The notes under the pieces are model-generated. The model was given only the letters and a program-made list of their open reading frames with translations, was not told the DNA's origin and made no database searches. From Bifidobacterium breve (GTDB lineage: Bacteria; Actinomycetota; Acidimicrobiia; Acidimicrobiales; Ilumatobacteraceae), in assembly GCA_943325435.2 (NCBI GenBank), contig CALPPK020000021.1, forward strand, positions 1-9,370: a DNA stretch of 9,370 bases, read 5' to 3'. Shown piece by piece: positions 1 through 5,536 of this stretch (the stretch's first letter is position 1; each line of letters opens with the position of its first letter). The position numbers were made by a program, and so were the translations under genes.

Positions 1-504
1 AATGGTGGTAAGAAGTTCACTTCTGTGGCTGGTGGTGGGTTCCATTCGCTTTTGCTTGATGATGTGGGTAATGCGTATGCCTTTGGTTACAACGAGTTTG
101 GGCAGACGAATGTTCCTGCGTTGAAGAATGGTGCTTCGAAGTTCTCGGCTGTCGCTTCGGGAGCGTCCCATTCGCTTTTACTTGATGATGTGGGTAATGC
201 GTATGCCTTTGGTTACAACGCGTTTGGGCAGACGAATGTTCCTGTGTTGAAGAATGGTGGTAAGAAGTTCACTTCTGTGGCTGGTGGAGCGTCCCATTCG
301 CTTTTGCTTGATGATGTGGGTAATGGGTATGCCTTTGGTTACAACGCGTTTGGGCAGACGAGAGTTCCTGTGTTGAAGAATGGTGGTACGAGATTTACTG
401 CTGTAGGCGCGGGTGAATACCACTCGCTTCTTCTTGATGATGTGGGTAATGCGTACGCATTCGGCTACAACGTGTTTGGGCAGACGACTTTGCCGCCGTT
501 ACTT
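1..504 (+). repeat. Tandem array of four 126-bp units coding for propeller blades
   Basis: Units begin at 1, 127, 253 and 379, an exact period of 126 bp (42 codons). Units 1-3 share long stretches that are identical even at synonymous positions, notably the block coding for HSLLLDDVGN and YAFGYN. Unit 4 keeps the protein pattern but has more silent changes, and its end diverges. Variation is concentrated in two patches: codons 3-14 of each unit, and codons around NxFGQTxVPxL. Unit 3 looks like a mosaic of units 1 and 2. The array is cut by the window edge, so the full copy number is unknown. Confidence 0.93.
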
Positions 505-1917
505 GATGGTGAGAATCTGCGAACCATGCCGATTGCGATGGGCGGCGCTGAGGCCATTGCTCTTTCTGAGCAAGGAATCGCAACAAATCTGACGTATGAC
601 TGGAGTCCGACTGACGCTGAGTTGGTATCAATTGCCACTAGCGGCCGCCATGGCTTAGGAATTACACGATCTGGTTCGGTAGTTGGTTGGGGCGAATACA
701 GCGTCGGACAGACCAATATCCCGGACATCACAAATGCTGTGCAGGTTGTTGCTGGGTATTCATACTCGGCTGCATTGCGCAATGATGGTCGCGTTTTCGA
801 GTGGGGTGCCCATACTGCTCCTGTTGGAAAGTTGATTGAAAAGCCAGCAAATCTTGAGCGGATTGTGTCTCTCGCTGGTGGACTCACACACATTCTTGGC
901 ATCACCTCGAAAGGGTCTGTTGTTGGTTGGGGCGACAACAATGACGGTAAGGCAACACCACCCGCAGGGTTGAAAAATGTCGTTGCTATTGCTGCTAACG
1001 CAACGTGTTCGGTTGCTGCAACAAAAGACGGAGAACTGTCTTGGTGGGGTTCGTGTCCTGAATTTTTGACTGCGAAGGAATCGCTTGAAAATGTCACAGC
1101 CATCGCGCTTACTGATTCCAATGCGGTCGCAATCGTGGACGGTTCGCTTGTTATTTGGGGTATGAAAGAGGATTATTCCGATGTTCTTGAACAGGACCTT
1201 GTCATTGCCCCAGTAGATAGTCCGATCCTTGTGATTTCAGCTGGAAACGATGCGTTTCTTGCTAGTGACCAGAAAGGCAACGTCACTTCGTGGGGTAGAA
1301 ACTGGGATAACACGATCACGATTCCGGAATCCTTTGGTGGTCCAGCACCGATTGTTGATGACTCAATTTGTGAAGATTGTGAACAACCTGAAGGTAACGC
1401 TAATGAACAAATTGCAGGCTTAACTGATGAACAATTTGGAGAAACTCTTCCGTTTTTGATCGAGTTATTCACGCCTGAGCAGAAGGCTAAAACAATTGCC
1501 GCTCTTGGTGGTTCAACTACTAAGCCGCTGTCTCCAGAAGAGATTCAGGCACTGATTGATGCAGCAAAGAAGGAAGGCCGCACCGAAGCACTCGCTACCG
1601 CACGTGAAGTGGCGTCTGCAAACAGTGCTCCAGCTGTTGACCCTGCAACGGCGATAGCTGCGGTATTGCCTGCTTCTCAGAGCCCAACGACGAAAGTGAA
1701 TACAGTGATTTCAACCAAGCGAGCAGTTGCACTGCTTGGTTTGAAAAAGGTCACCAAAGTCGCGTTCGTTGTGCCGAAGAAGGCAAGTGTTCGGGCATGT
1801 TCTGTGACAAAGACACAGGTGAAAACAACTGCTGCGGGCGTGTGCAATGTGAAGGTCACCTACACGGATTCAAAGAAGAAGGCGCGTACAACAACACTTA
1901 CGGTGGTTGTTGGCTGA
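1..1917 (+). CDS. RCC1-like beta-propeller repeat protein, 5' partial
   Basis: The reading frame is open from base 1, and the first codons already belong to a repeat unit, so the true start lies upstream; the GTG at 25 is internal. The visible 638 residues contain four near-identical 42-residue units (1-168), each with an HSLLLDDVGN...YAFGYN.FGQT core. A degenerate unit follows (about 177-200), then about six diverged blades (209-435) keeping the pattern hydrophobic-small-G...S.A...DG.V..WG. This is the RCC1/BLIP-II style of propeller repeat. A CxxC (C457, C460) leads into an acidic, Ala-rich, probably helical linker (about 465-560), then a Lys/Thr/Val-rich C-terminal domain (about 565-638) with two cysteines. 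No LPxTG motif or C-terminal membrane helix is visible. RCC1-type propellers usually serve as binding scaffolds; an extracellular role here is inference, because any signal peptide lies outside the window. Binding partner and function are unknown. Confidence 0.85.
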   Translation, partial: NGGKKFTSVAGGGFHSLLLDDVGNAYAFGYNEFGQTNVPALKNGASKFSAVASGASHSLLLDDVGNAYAFGYNAFGQTNVPVLKNGGKKFTSVAGGASHSLLLDDVGNGYAFGYNAFGQTRVPVLKNGGTRFTAVGAGEYHSLLLDDVGNAYAFGYNVFGQTTLPPLLDGENLRTMPIAMGGAEAIALSEQGIATNLTYDWSPTDAELVSIATSGRHGLGITRSGSVVGWGEYSVGQTNIPDITNAVQVVAGYSYSAALRNDGRVFEWGAHTAPVGKLIEKPANLERIVSLAGGLTHILGITSKGSVVGWGDNNDGKATPPAGLKNVVAIAANATCSVAATKDGELSWWGSCPEFLTAKESLENVTAIALTDSNAVAIVDGSLVIWGMKEDYSDVLEQDLVIAPVDSPILVISAGNDAFLASDQKGNVTSWGRNWDNTITIPESFGGPAPIVDDSICEDCEQPEGNANEQIAGLTDEQFGETLPFLIELFTPEQKAKTIAALGGSTTKPLSPEEIQALIDAAKKEGRTEALATAREVASANSAPAVDPATAIAAVLPASQSPTTKVNTVISTKRAVALLGLKKVTKVAFVVPKKASVRACSVTKTQVKTTAAGVCNVKVTYTDSKKKARTTTLTVVVG

Positions 1918-1946
1918 TCTCATTAGTAACGACTTCTAAAAACGAT

Positions 1947-1980
1947 AAAGGCCCGGGCGTAATGCTCGGGCCTTTGTTTT
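1947..1980. terminator. Rho-independent terminator, probably bidirectional
   Basis: A 12-bp GC-rich stem (1947-1958 with 1964-1975, one G-U pair, loop GTAAT) is followed on the plus strand by GTTTT. It lies 29 bp after the stop of the propeller gene. Read on the minus strand, the stem follows the 3' end of tRNA-Lys and runs into a T-rich stretch (TTTATCGTTTTT), so the same hairpin may end the tRNA transcript too. The two transcription units converge here. Confidence 0.85.
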
Positions 1981-2056
1981 TGGTGCGCCCTCTGGGGATC
2001 GAACCCAGGACCTGCGGATTAAGAGTCCGTTGCTCTACCAGCTGAGCTAAAGGCGC
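1981..2056 (-). tRNA. tRNA-Lys (anticodon CTT)
   Basis: The reverse complement folds as a full 76-nt cloverleaf. It has acceptor stem GCGCCTT/AGGGCGC with one G-T pair, D arm GCTC...GAGC, anticodon loop CTCTTAA with CTT at positions 34-36, T arm CTGGG-TTCGATC-CCCAG, discriminator A73 and an encoded CCA end. The top of the anticodon stem is an A27/C43 mismatch; the other four pairs are canonical. It decodes AAG. It lies downstream of tRNA-His on the same strand with a 90-bp spacer, so co-transcription is likely. Confidence 0.96.
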
Positions 2057-2114
2057 GTTACGAGGTTCAACACTAGGCGACAAGGCCATGTATTCCCAAT
2101 GAGGAATTCGTGCC

Positions 2115-2138
2115 GCCGGTATCTGAATCGATACCGGC
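2115..2138. repeat. Perfect 9-bp inverted repeat in the tRNA spacer
   Basis: GCCGGTATC (2115-2123) and GATACCGGC (2130-2138) are exact complements around a 6-nt loop. The hairpin starts 8 bp beyond the CCA end of tRNA-His, in the direction of tRNA transcription. No T-run follows on the minus strand, so it is not a classical terminator. It could attenuate transcription between the two tRNAs or mark the 3' end for processing. The structure is visible; its role is inference. Confidence 0.6.
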
Positions 2139-2146
2139 CCACGATG

Positions 2147-2224
2147 TGGGGTGAACGAGGGGATTCGAACCCCCGGCCTCTAGGACCACAACCTAGCGCT
2201 CTAACCAACTGAGCTACGCCCACC
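2147..2224 (-). tRNA. tRNA-His (anticodon GTG)
   Basis: The reverse complement gives a full cloverleaf. It has acceptor stem GTGGGCG/CGTTCAC with two G-T pairs, D arm GCTC...GAGC, anticodon stem CTAGG/CCTAG around loop TTGTGGT, T arm GGGGG-TTCGAAT-CCCCT and encoded CCA. The histidine identity element is present: a G precedes position 1 (complement of base 2224) and can pair with discriminator C73, so G-1 is genome-encoded. It decodes CAC and CAT. It is first of a two-tRNA unit with tRNA-Lys and is transcribed away from the aminotransferase gene. Confidence 0.96.
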
Positions 2225-2347
2225 ATGCGTATAACAAGTGTGCCATGTGGAGAGCAGAGTCCCAACTTCTATAGAGAAACTTGGTTTTCTCGCAGGTACT
2301 GAAAAAGGCGAGTAGTATGGGGTTAACCGCTAATCGGGGTGATACCA
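2225..2347. promoter_or_regulatory. Divergent intergenic region between tRNA-His and the aminotransferase gene
   Basis: This 123-bp gap must carry control signals in both directions. For the plus strand, TAGTAT at 2313-2318 is a possible -10, but no good -35 lies 16-18 bp upstream. For the minus strand, TATAGA (2273-2268) is a possible -10 about 44 bases before tRNA-His, and it lies in a short inverted repeat (TTCT-ATAG-AGAA, 2267-2278). None of these boxes is strong alone, so the region is called from context more than from motif quality. Confidence 0.35.
2336..2343 (+). promoter_or_regulatory. Shine-Dalgarno site deciding the aminotransferase start
   Basis: GGGGTGAT matches the anti-SD complement GGAGGTGAT closely, with GGTGAT exact, and ends 4 bases before ATG 2348. 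An in-frame GTG at 2339 lies inside this site, so the ATG is the better start. Confidence 0.7.
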
Positions 2348-3721
2348 ATGTCAGCAACGAATCCCACGTTGCACCACAACTTGGCAGACAGAGCCAAGCA
2401 AATTACGCAGCGTGAGTTGCGTACATACGTTGAAAAAACGCCTGGTTCCCAGGCGGCCAACGCGAGGGCAAAGAAGGTGCTTCCCCTCGGTGTGCCATCA
2501 AGTTTGCAGGCGTATGACCCACATCCAATCGTTATCGCTAAGGCACAGGGTGCCTGGATGACTGACGTTGACGGAAACAAACTTATTGACTTCAGCATGG
2601 GCTTTGGTGCGCTCTTTTCTGGTCATGTGAACCCACTTGTTCGTAAGACAATCGAGACTCAACTCGACAGTGGAACATTGTTTGTTTCGCCAGCTGAAAT
2701 AACTGCAGATGTTGCGGAACTGTTGCGTGATCGTTTTGGTTTGCCATTGTGGCGATTCACAAACTCCGGAACAGAATCCACCATGGATGCCATTCGTGTT
2801 GCGCGAGGTGTTACTGGTCGCGACAAGATTGTCAAAGTTGAAGGCGGATATCACGGCCATCATGACGTCGTCATGGTGTCGCAGAAGCCTGATCTTCGTT
2901 TCGCAGGACCCGCAGATAATCCGTTGTCTGTGCCATCAAGTGCTGGTGTTACCGATGCTGTCGTTCGCGACACAATTGTTATTCCGTTCAATGATGCAGA
3001 GGCCCTAGAGCGTGCGTTATCTAGAAACGATGTTGCTTGTTTTATTGTTGAACCAGTGATGGAAAACATTGGTATTTGCTTGCCACAACCTGGATATTTG
3101 GAAGACGTTCGTCGCATTACTCGCGAGCACGGAACCATGTTGATTTTTGATGAAGTGAAGACCGGTATCACTGCTGGTTGGAACGGAGCAACAGGCGCTC
3201 TTGATGTGCAACCAGACATGGTGTGTTTGGCAAAGAGCATCGGCGGTGGTTTGCCAGTTGGTGCATTTGGCGGAACGCTTGAATGCATGGGTCAGATTGA
3301 AAGCGGCAAAGTTGTTCACGTGGGTACGTATAACGGAAACCCACTCGTAATGGCTGTTGCTAAAACTGTTCTTGCAGATGTCTGCACACAGGAAGTTACG
3401 GCCGCAACTGTTGCGCGTAATGCACTGTTGATAGAAGCGTGTGGTTCCATTATTGATAACGCAGGTCTTCCGGCGCACACTGTGCAGTTCGGTGCAAAAG
3501 GTTGCGTCACCTGGTCGACAGAAGCAGTGAAGAACTATCGCGATTACAAAGCGACAGATTTTGACATTGCATATGCGCAATGGATTCACGGTATTAACCG
3601 CGGAATCATCCTTCCGCCAGGACTTGATGAACAATGGCTAATATCTGTTGTGCACACCGAAGAAGAAGCTCTTCAATACGCCACTATTTTCGGAGAATTT
3701 GTTGACGAACTCACTGCATAG
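2348..3721 (+). CDS. Class III PLP aminotransferase, glutamate-1-semialdehyde 2,1-aminomutase (HemL)-like
   Basis: The 457-residue cytosolic protein has the fold-type I, class III aminotransferase plan. It shows a substrate-entry region with DVDGNKLIDF, a cofactor phosphate motif NSGTE (139-143), YHGHHD near 175, the PLP-ring aspartate motif IFDEVKTG, and Schiff-base lysine K296 in AKSIGGGLPVGAFGG. The closest well-known family is GSA aminomutase, which makes 5-aminolevulinate for heme by the C5 pathway. Some positions differ from the usual HemL text: DEVKTG where DEVMTG is typical, GTYNGNP where GTLSGNP is typical, and a C-terminus ending PPGLDEQWLISVVHTEEEA. A paralogous amine-transfer enzyme with another substrate is therefore possible. 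No other heme gene is in view. The start is ATG 2348, supported by its SD site. The gene overlaps the DUF983 gene downstream, so the two are probably co-transcribed. Confidence 0.85.
   Translation: MSATNPTLHHNLADRAKQITQRELRTYVEKTPGSQAANARAKKVLPLGVPSSLQAYDPHPIVIAKAQGAWMTDVDGNKLIDFSMGFGALFSGHVNPLVRKTIETQLDSGTLFVSPAEITADVAELLRDRFGLPLWRFTNSGTESTMDAIRVARGVTGRDKIVKVEGGYHGHHDVVMVSQKPDLRFAGPADNPLSVPSSAGVTDAVVRDTIVIPFNDAEALERALSRNDVACFIVEPVMENIGICLPQPGYLEDVRRITREHGTMLIFDEVKTGITAGWNGATGALDVQPDMVCLAKSIGGGLPVGAFGGTLECMGQIESGKVVHVGTYNGNPLVMAVAKTVLADVCTQEVTAATVARNALLIEACGSIIDNAGLPAHTVQFGAKGCVTWSTEAVKNYRDYKATDFDIAYAQWIHGINRGIILPPGLDEQWLISVVHTEEEALQYATIFGEFVDELTA
3692..3697 (+). promoter_or_regulatory. Likely ribosome binding site for the DUF983 gene
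   Basis: GGAGAA lies inside the 3' end of the aminotransferase gene, 4 bases before TTG 3702 (6 after the GGAG core). The later TTG at 3738 has no SD-like sequence and the neighbouring TTG at 3699 is too close, so this site favours 3702. Confidence 0.45.
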
Positions 3722-4133
3722 TCAGAAAACACCATCATTGCCGAAGAAACTTCTTCGCGGTCTCTTGCGCCAATGTGCTTGGTGCGGTGGCAAAGGTGCG
3801 TTTTTTACAACGTGGTACACAAAAACTGATAACTGCCAAACGTGCGGTCTCAGTCGCGAACGCGGTTACGAAGGTTTTGAATTAGGCGCAGCCACCATGG
3901 GTGTTTTCATGACCTTTGGCTCGATCATTGCGTGGATGATTATTTCGGTTGCCACCGGAGTTGCGCTTGTGCCCCTCTTGCTGATCGCGGGATCATTGGC
4001 CGTCTTTGTGCCTACCCTCGGCTACCCACTGACCTATACGGTCTGGTTCGCAATAGACATCACATTCCGGTCGCCCACGGCCGAAGATTTCGCTCAAGCC
4101 CAAGAGTGGCTTGATAAACGCGCCCTGGCGTAG
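3702..4133 (+). CDS. DUF983-type small membrane protein with N-terminal zinc ribbon
   Basis: With start TTG 3702 the product has 143 residues. A basic N-terminus leads into C25-x2-C28 (CAWC) and C45-x2-C48 (CQTC), each followed by glycine, a zinc-ribbon-like Cys4 arrangement. Two or three hydrophobic segments follow (about 62-84, 86-106 and 107-118), then a short charged tail ending in KRALA. This ribbon-plus-helices layout fits the DUF983 family, whose function is not established. Metal binding at the cytoplasmic membrane is inference. No ATG or GTG start exists between the upstream gene's stop and the first Cys pair, so a TTG must be used: 3702 (20-bp overlap with the aminotransferase gene, SD present) or 3738 (131 residues, no SD). 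The overlap suggests translational coupling. Confidence 0.7.
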   Translation: MTNSLHSQKTPSLPKKLLRGLLRQCAWCGGKGAFFTTWYTKTDNCQTCGLSRERGYEGFELGAATMGVFMTFGSIIAWMIISVATGVALVPLLLIAGSLAVFVPTLGYPLTYTVWFAIDITFRSPTAEDFAQAQEWLDKRALA

Positions 4134-4205
4134 CCAGTTGCCTGGGGTATTTCACCCTTGCCAATAGGGGGATTGCCCCGTACACATGAAATTGGGCGAC
4201 AATGC

Positions 4206-4234
4206 TTGACCGAACAGGTGTTCGTAGTTACAGT
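4206..4234 (+). promoter_or_regulatory. recA SOS promoter (sigma-70 type)
   Basis: TTGACC (4206-4211, five of six consensus bases) and TACAGT (4229-4234, four of six) are separated by exactly 17 bp. The spacer is almost filled by a LexA box. Transcription would start near 4241, giving a leader of about 74 nt. The 70 bp further upstream (4134-4205) holds two short GC hairpins without T-runs (GGGT/ACCC near 4145 and GGGG/CCCC near 4170) and no convincing gene. Confidence 0.7.
4211..4224 (+). promoter_or_regulatory. LexA operator (SOS box) of recA
   Basis: CGAAC-AGGT-GTTCG is a perfect 5+5 inverted repeat matching the Gram-positive/actinobacterial LexA consensus CGAAC-N4-GTTCG. It overlaps the last base of the -35 and fills most of the spacer, so bound LexA would block RNA polymerase. 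This predicts repression in undamaged cells and induction when RecA filaments trigger LexA cleavage. Confidence 0.85.
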
Positions 4235-4238
4235 GTTG

Positions 4239-4266
4239 TTGTTCGAACACACCCATTACGTACAGT
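4239..4266 (+). promoter_or_regulatory. Possible second recA promoter with a GTTCGAAC palindrome
   Basis: TTGTTC (4239-4244), a 16-bp spacer and a second TACAGT (4261-4266) repeat the -10 sequence of the SOS promoter 32 bp downstream. The -35 overlaps the 10-bp palindrome TGTTCGAACA (4240-4249), which has LexA half-site letters in everted order and lacks the N4 spacing, so it is not a standard SOS box. Two recA promoters are known in mycobacteria; whether this one works is inference. Confidence 0.3.
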
Positions 4267-4314
4267 CCGTCATTCCAACAGCAACCGCTAGTGGAAAACC
4301 CGAAAGGCACTCAC

Positions 4315-5367
4315 ATGACCACTCCAACCCCAGAACGCGATAAGGCCCTTGATGCGGCTCTCGCCCAGATCGATAAGCAATACGGGAAGGGCTCCATCAT
4401 GCGCATGGGGGAAAAGAGCTCGATGACCATCGAAGCCATCCCAACCGGCGCTTTGCCCCTCGACCTCGCACTCGGAGTTGGTGGCTTGCCACGCGGCCGT
4501 GTTGTTGAAATCTACGGACCAGAATCCTCTGGTAAGTCAACTCTTGCCATGCACGTTGTTGCAGAGGCCCAGCGCAATGGTGGCATCTGTGCCTACATCG
4601 ACGCTGAGCACGCAATGGACCCTGTGTACGCAAAAGCTATTGGCGTCGACATTGATCAACTGTTGATCTCACAGCCAGACACTGGTGAACAAGCTCTCGA
4701 AATTGTCGACATGCTTATTCGTTCCGGTGCACTTGACGTTGTGGTTATCGACTCGGTTGCTGCTCTTACACCACGTGCAGAAATTGAAGGCGACATGGGT
4801 GACAGCCACATGGGACTTCAGGCTCGTCTTATGAGTCAGGCATTGCGCAAGCTCACCGCCAACCTCAACAAGTCAAACACTGTGTGTATTTTCATCAACC
4901 AGTTACGCGAAAAAATCGGCGTTATGTTCGGTTCTCCTGAAACAACACCTGGTGGCCGCGCACTCAAGTTCTACTCTTCAGTTCGCCTTGATATTCGACG
5001 AATCGAATCCATCAAAGATGGTGCCGAAGTTGTCGGTTCACGTACTCGCGTCAAAGTAGTGAAGAACAAAGTTGCACCACCATTCCGTCAAGCAGAGTTC
5101 GACATTATGTACGGTCACGGCATCAGCCGCGAAGGTGCATTGCTCGACCTCGCAGTCGAAATGGCAATTGCCAAGAAGTCCGGCGCATGGTTCACCTATG
5201 AAGGTGAGCAAATGGGCCAGGGACGTGAGAACGCAAAGAACTTCTTGCATGACCACCCTGAGATCATGATGGACATGGAACAAAAAATCCGTGCCATCGC
5301 CGGTCTCAATGGTCAAGAAGACGCGGAGTTCTCTGCCAAAGACGAAGAGCCAATCGAACTCGATTAG
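4315..5367 (+). CDS. recA: RecA recombinase
   Basis: RecA forms ATP-dependent filaments on single-stranded DNA, drives strand exchange in homologous recombination, and triggers LexA self-cleavage. The 350-residue product has normal family length. It shows the N-terminal helix region ([22 protein letters not shown]), the Walker A motif GPESSGKST (68-76), catalytic E98 in YIDAEHA, a Walker B strand ([10 protein letters not shown]), loop L1 after [16 protein letters not shown], the loop L2 region ([22 protein letters not shown]) and an acidic C-terminal tail ([15 protein letters not shown]). No intein is present. ATG 4315 is chosen over in-frame GTG 4291 because it has GAAAGG 7 bases upstream and gives the usual N-terminus. 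Codons end in C more often than in the neighbouring genes, consistent with high expression. It has its own LexA-controlled promoter and is followed by a strong hairpin, so it is probably monocistronic; recX is not adjacent. Confidence 0.98.
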   Translation: MTTPTPERDKALDAALAQIDKQYGKGSIMRMGEKSSMTIEAIPTGALPLDLALGVGGLPRGRVVEIYGPESSGKSTLAMHVVAEAQRNGGICAYIDAEHAMDPVYAKAIGVDIDQLLISQPDTGEQALEIVDMLIRSGALDVVVIDSVAALTPRAEIEGDMGDSHMGLQARLMSQALRKLTANLNKSNTVCIFINQLREKIGVMFGSPETTPGGRALKFYSSVRLDIRRIESIKDGAEVVGSRTRVKVVKNKVAPPFRQAEFDIMYGHGISREGALLDLAVEMAIAKKSGAWFTYEGEQMGQGRENAKNFLHDHPEIMMDMEQKIRAIAGLNGQEDAEFSAKDEEPIELD

Positions 5368-5399
5368 CTCTTCGCACAACCGAGCTGCCGCTTTCTCAT

Positions 5400-5433
5400 A
5401 AGGGCCGAGTCCTCTCCCAGGGACTCGGCCCTT
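5400..5433 (+). terminator. Hairpin terminator after recA
   Basis: A perfect 13-bp stem (5400-5412 with 5421-5433, 8-nt loop) lies 32 bp after the recA stop codon. The T-rich tail is weak (CTTTGGGGTTT), so termination may be incomplete, but stem strength and position make it a good terminator candidate. It separates recA from the secreted-protein gene. Confidence 0.75.
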
Positions 5434-5474
5434 TGGGGTTTCCGGGATCTAACTTATTTAGGCCCGAGGGGTTG

Positions 5475-5503
5475 TTTCAGTGTTCGTGTCGGCGTGTTAC
5501 CTT
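5475..5503 (+). promoter_or_regulatory. Possible promoter of the secreted-protein gene
   Basis: An extended -10 (TG-T-TACCTT, 5495-5503) lies 17 bp after a poor -35 (TTTCAG, 5475-5480). Transcription would start near 5510, giving a leader of about 27 nt. The recA hairpin upstream makes a separate promoter expected. No LexA box is visible here. Confidence 0.35.
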
Positions 5504-5536
5504 GTAGAAAATTCTTCAATCAAGGCATGGTCACCT

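Noticed and set aside
1..504. CRISPR-like array
   Set aside because: The repeats are directly adjacent, in frame and coding, with no unique spacers of regular size; they are protein repeats.
465..1121. Long minus-strand open frame (218 codons) opposite the propeller gene
   Set aside because: It lies fully within the strongly supported repeat gene on the other strand and shows no recognisable protein features; it is a shadow of the repeat-rich coding sequence.
2228..2234. Extended -10-like TGTTATAC on the minus strand just before tRNA-His
   Set aside because: It ends only about 4 bases before G-1 of the tRNA and has no -35 at the right distance (CTGCTC), so a start at or inside the mature tRNA would be needed.
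1898..2265. Short open frames on both strands over the tRNA region
   Set aside because: They read through two clear tRNA genes and are not real coding sequences.
2289..2314. Inverted repeat CTCGC...GCGAG upstream of the aminotransferase gene
   Set aside because: Only 5 bp per arm with a long loop and overlapping alternative pairings; likely chance.
4201..4314. LexA-independent (RecA-NDp/PafBC-type, TTGTCRGTG-N8-TAnnnT) damage promoter as in mycobacterial recA
   Set aside because: No TTGTC-type element is present upstream of recA; only the SOS box and a second TACAGT are seen.
4158..4343. Short plus-strand frame (61 codons) between the DUF983 gene and recA
   Set aside because: It runs across the recA promoter, LexA box and recA start, has no SD and no protein-like features.
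4315..5367. Intein or insertion in recA, as in some mycobacteria
   Set aside because: The protein is 350 residues and all motifs run in uninterrupted order.
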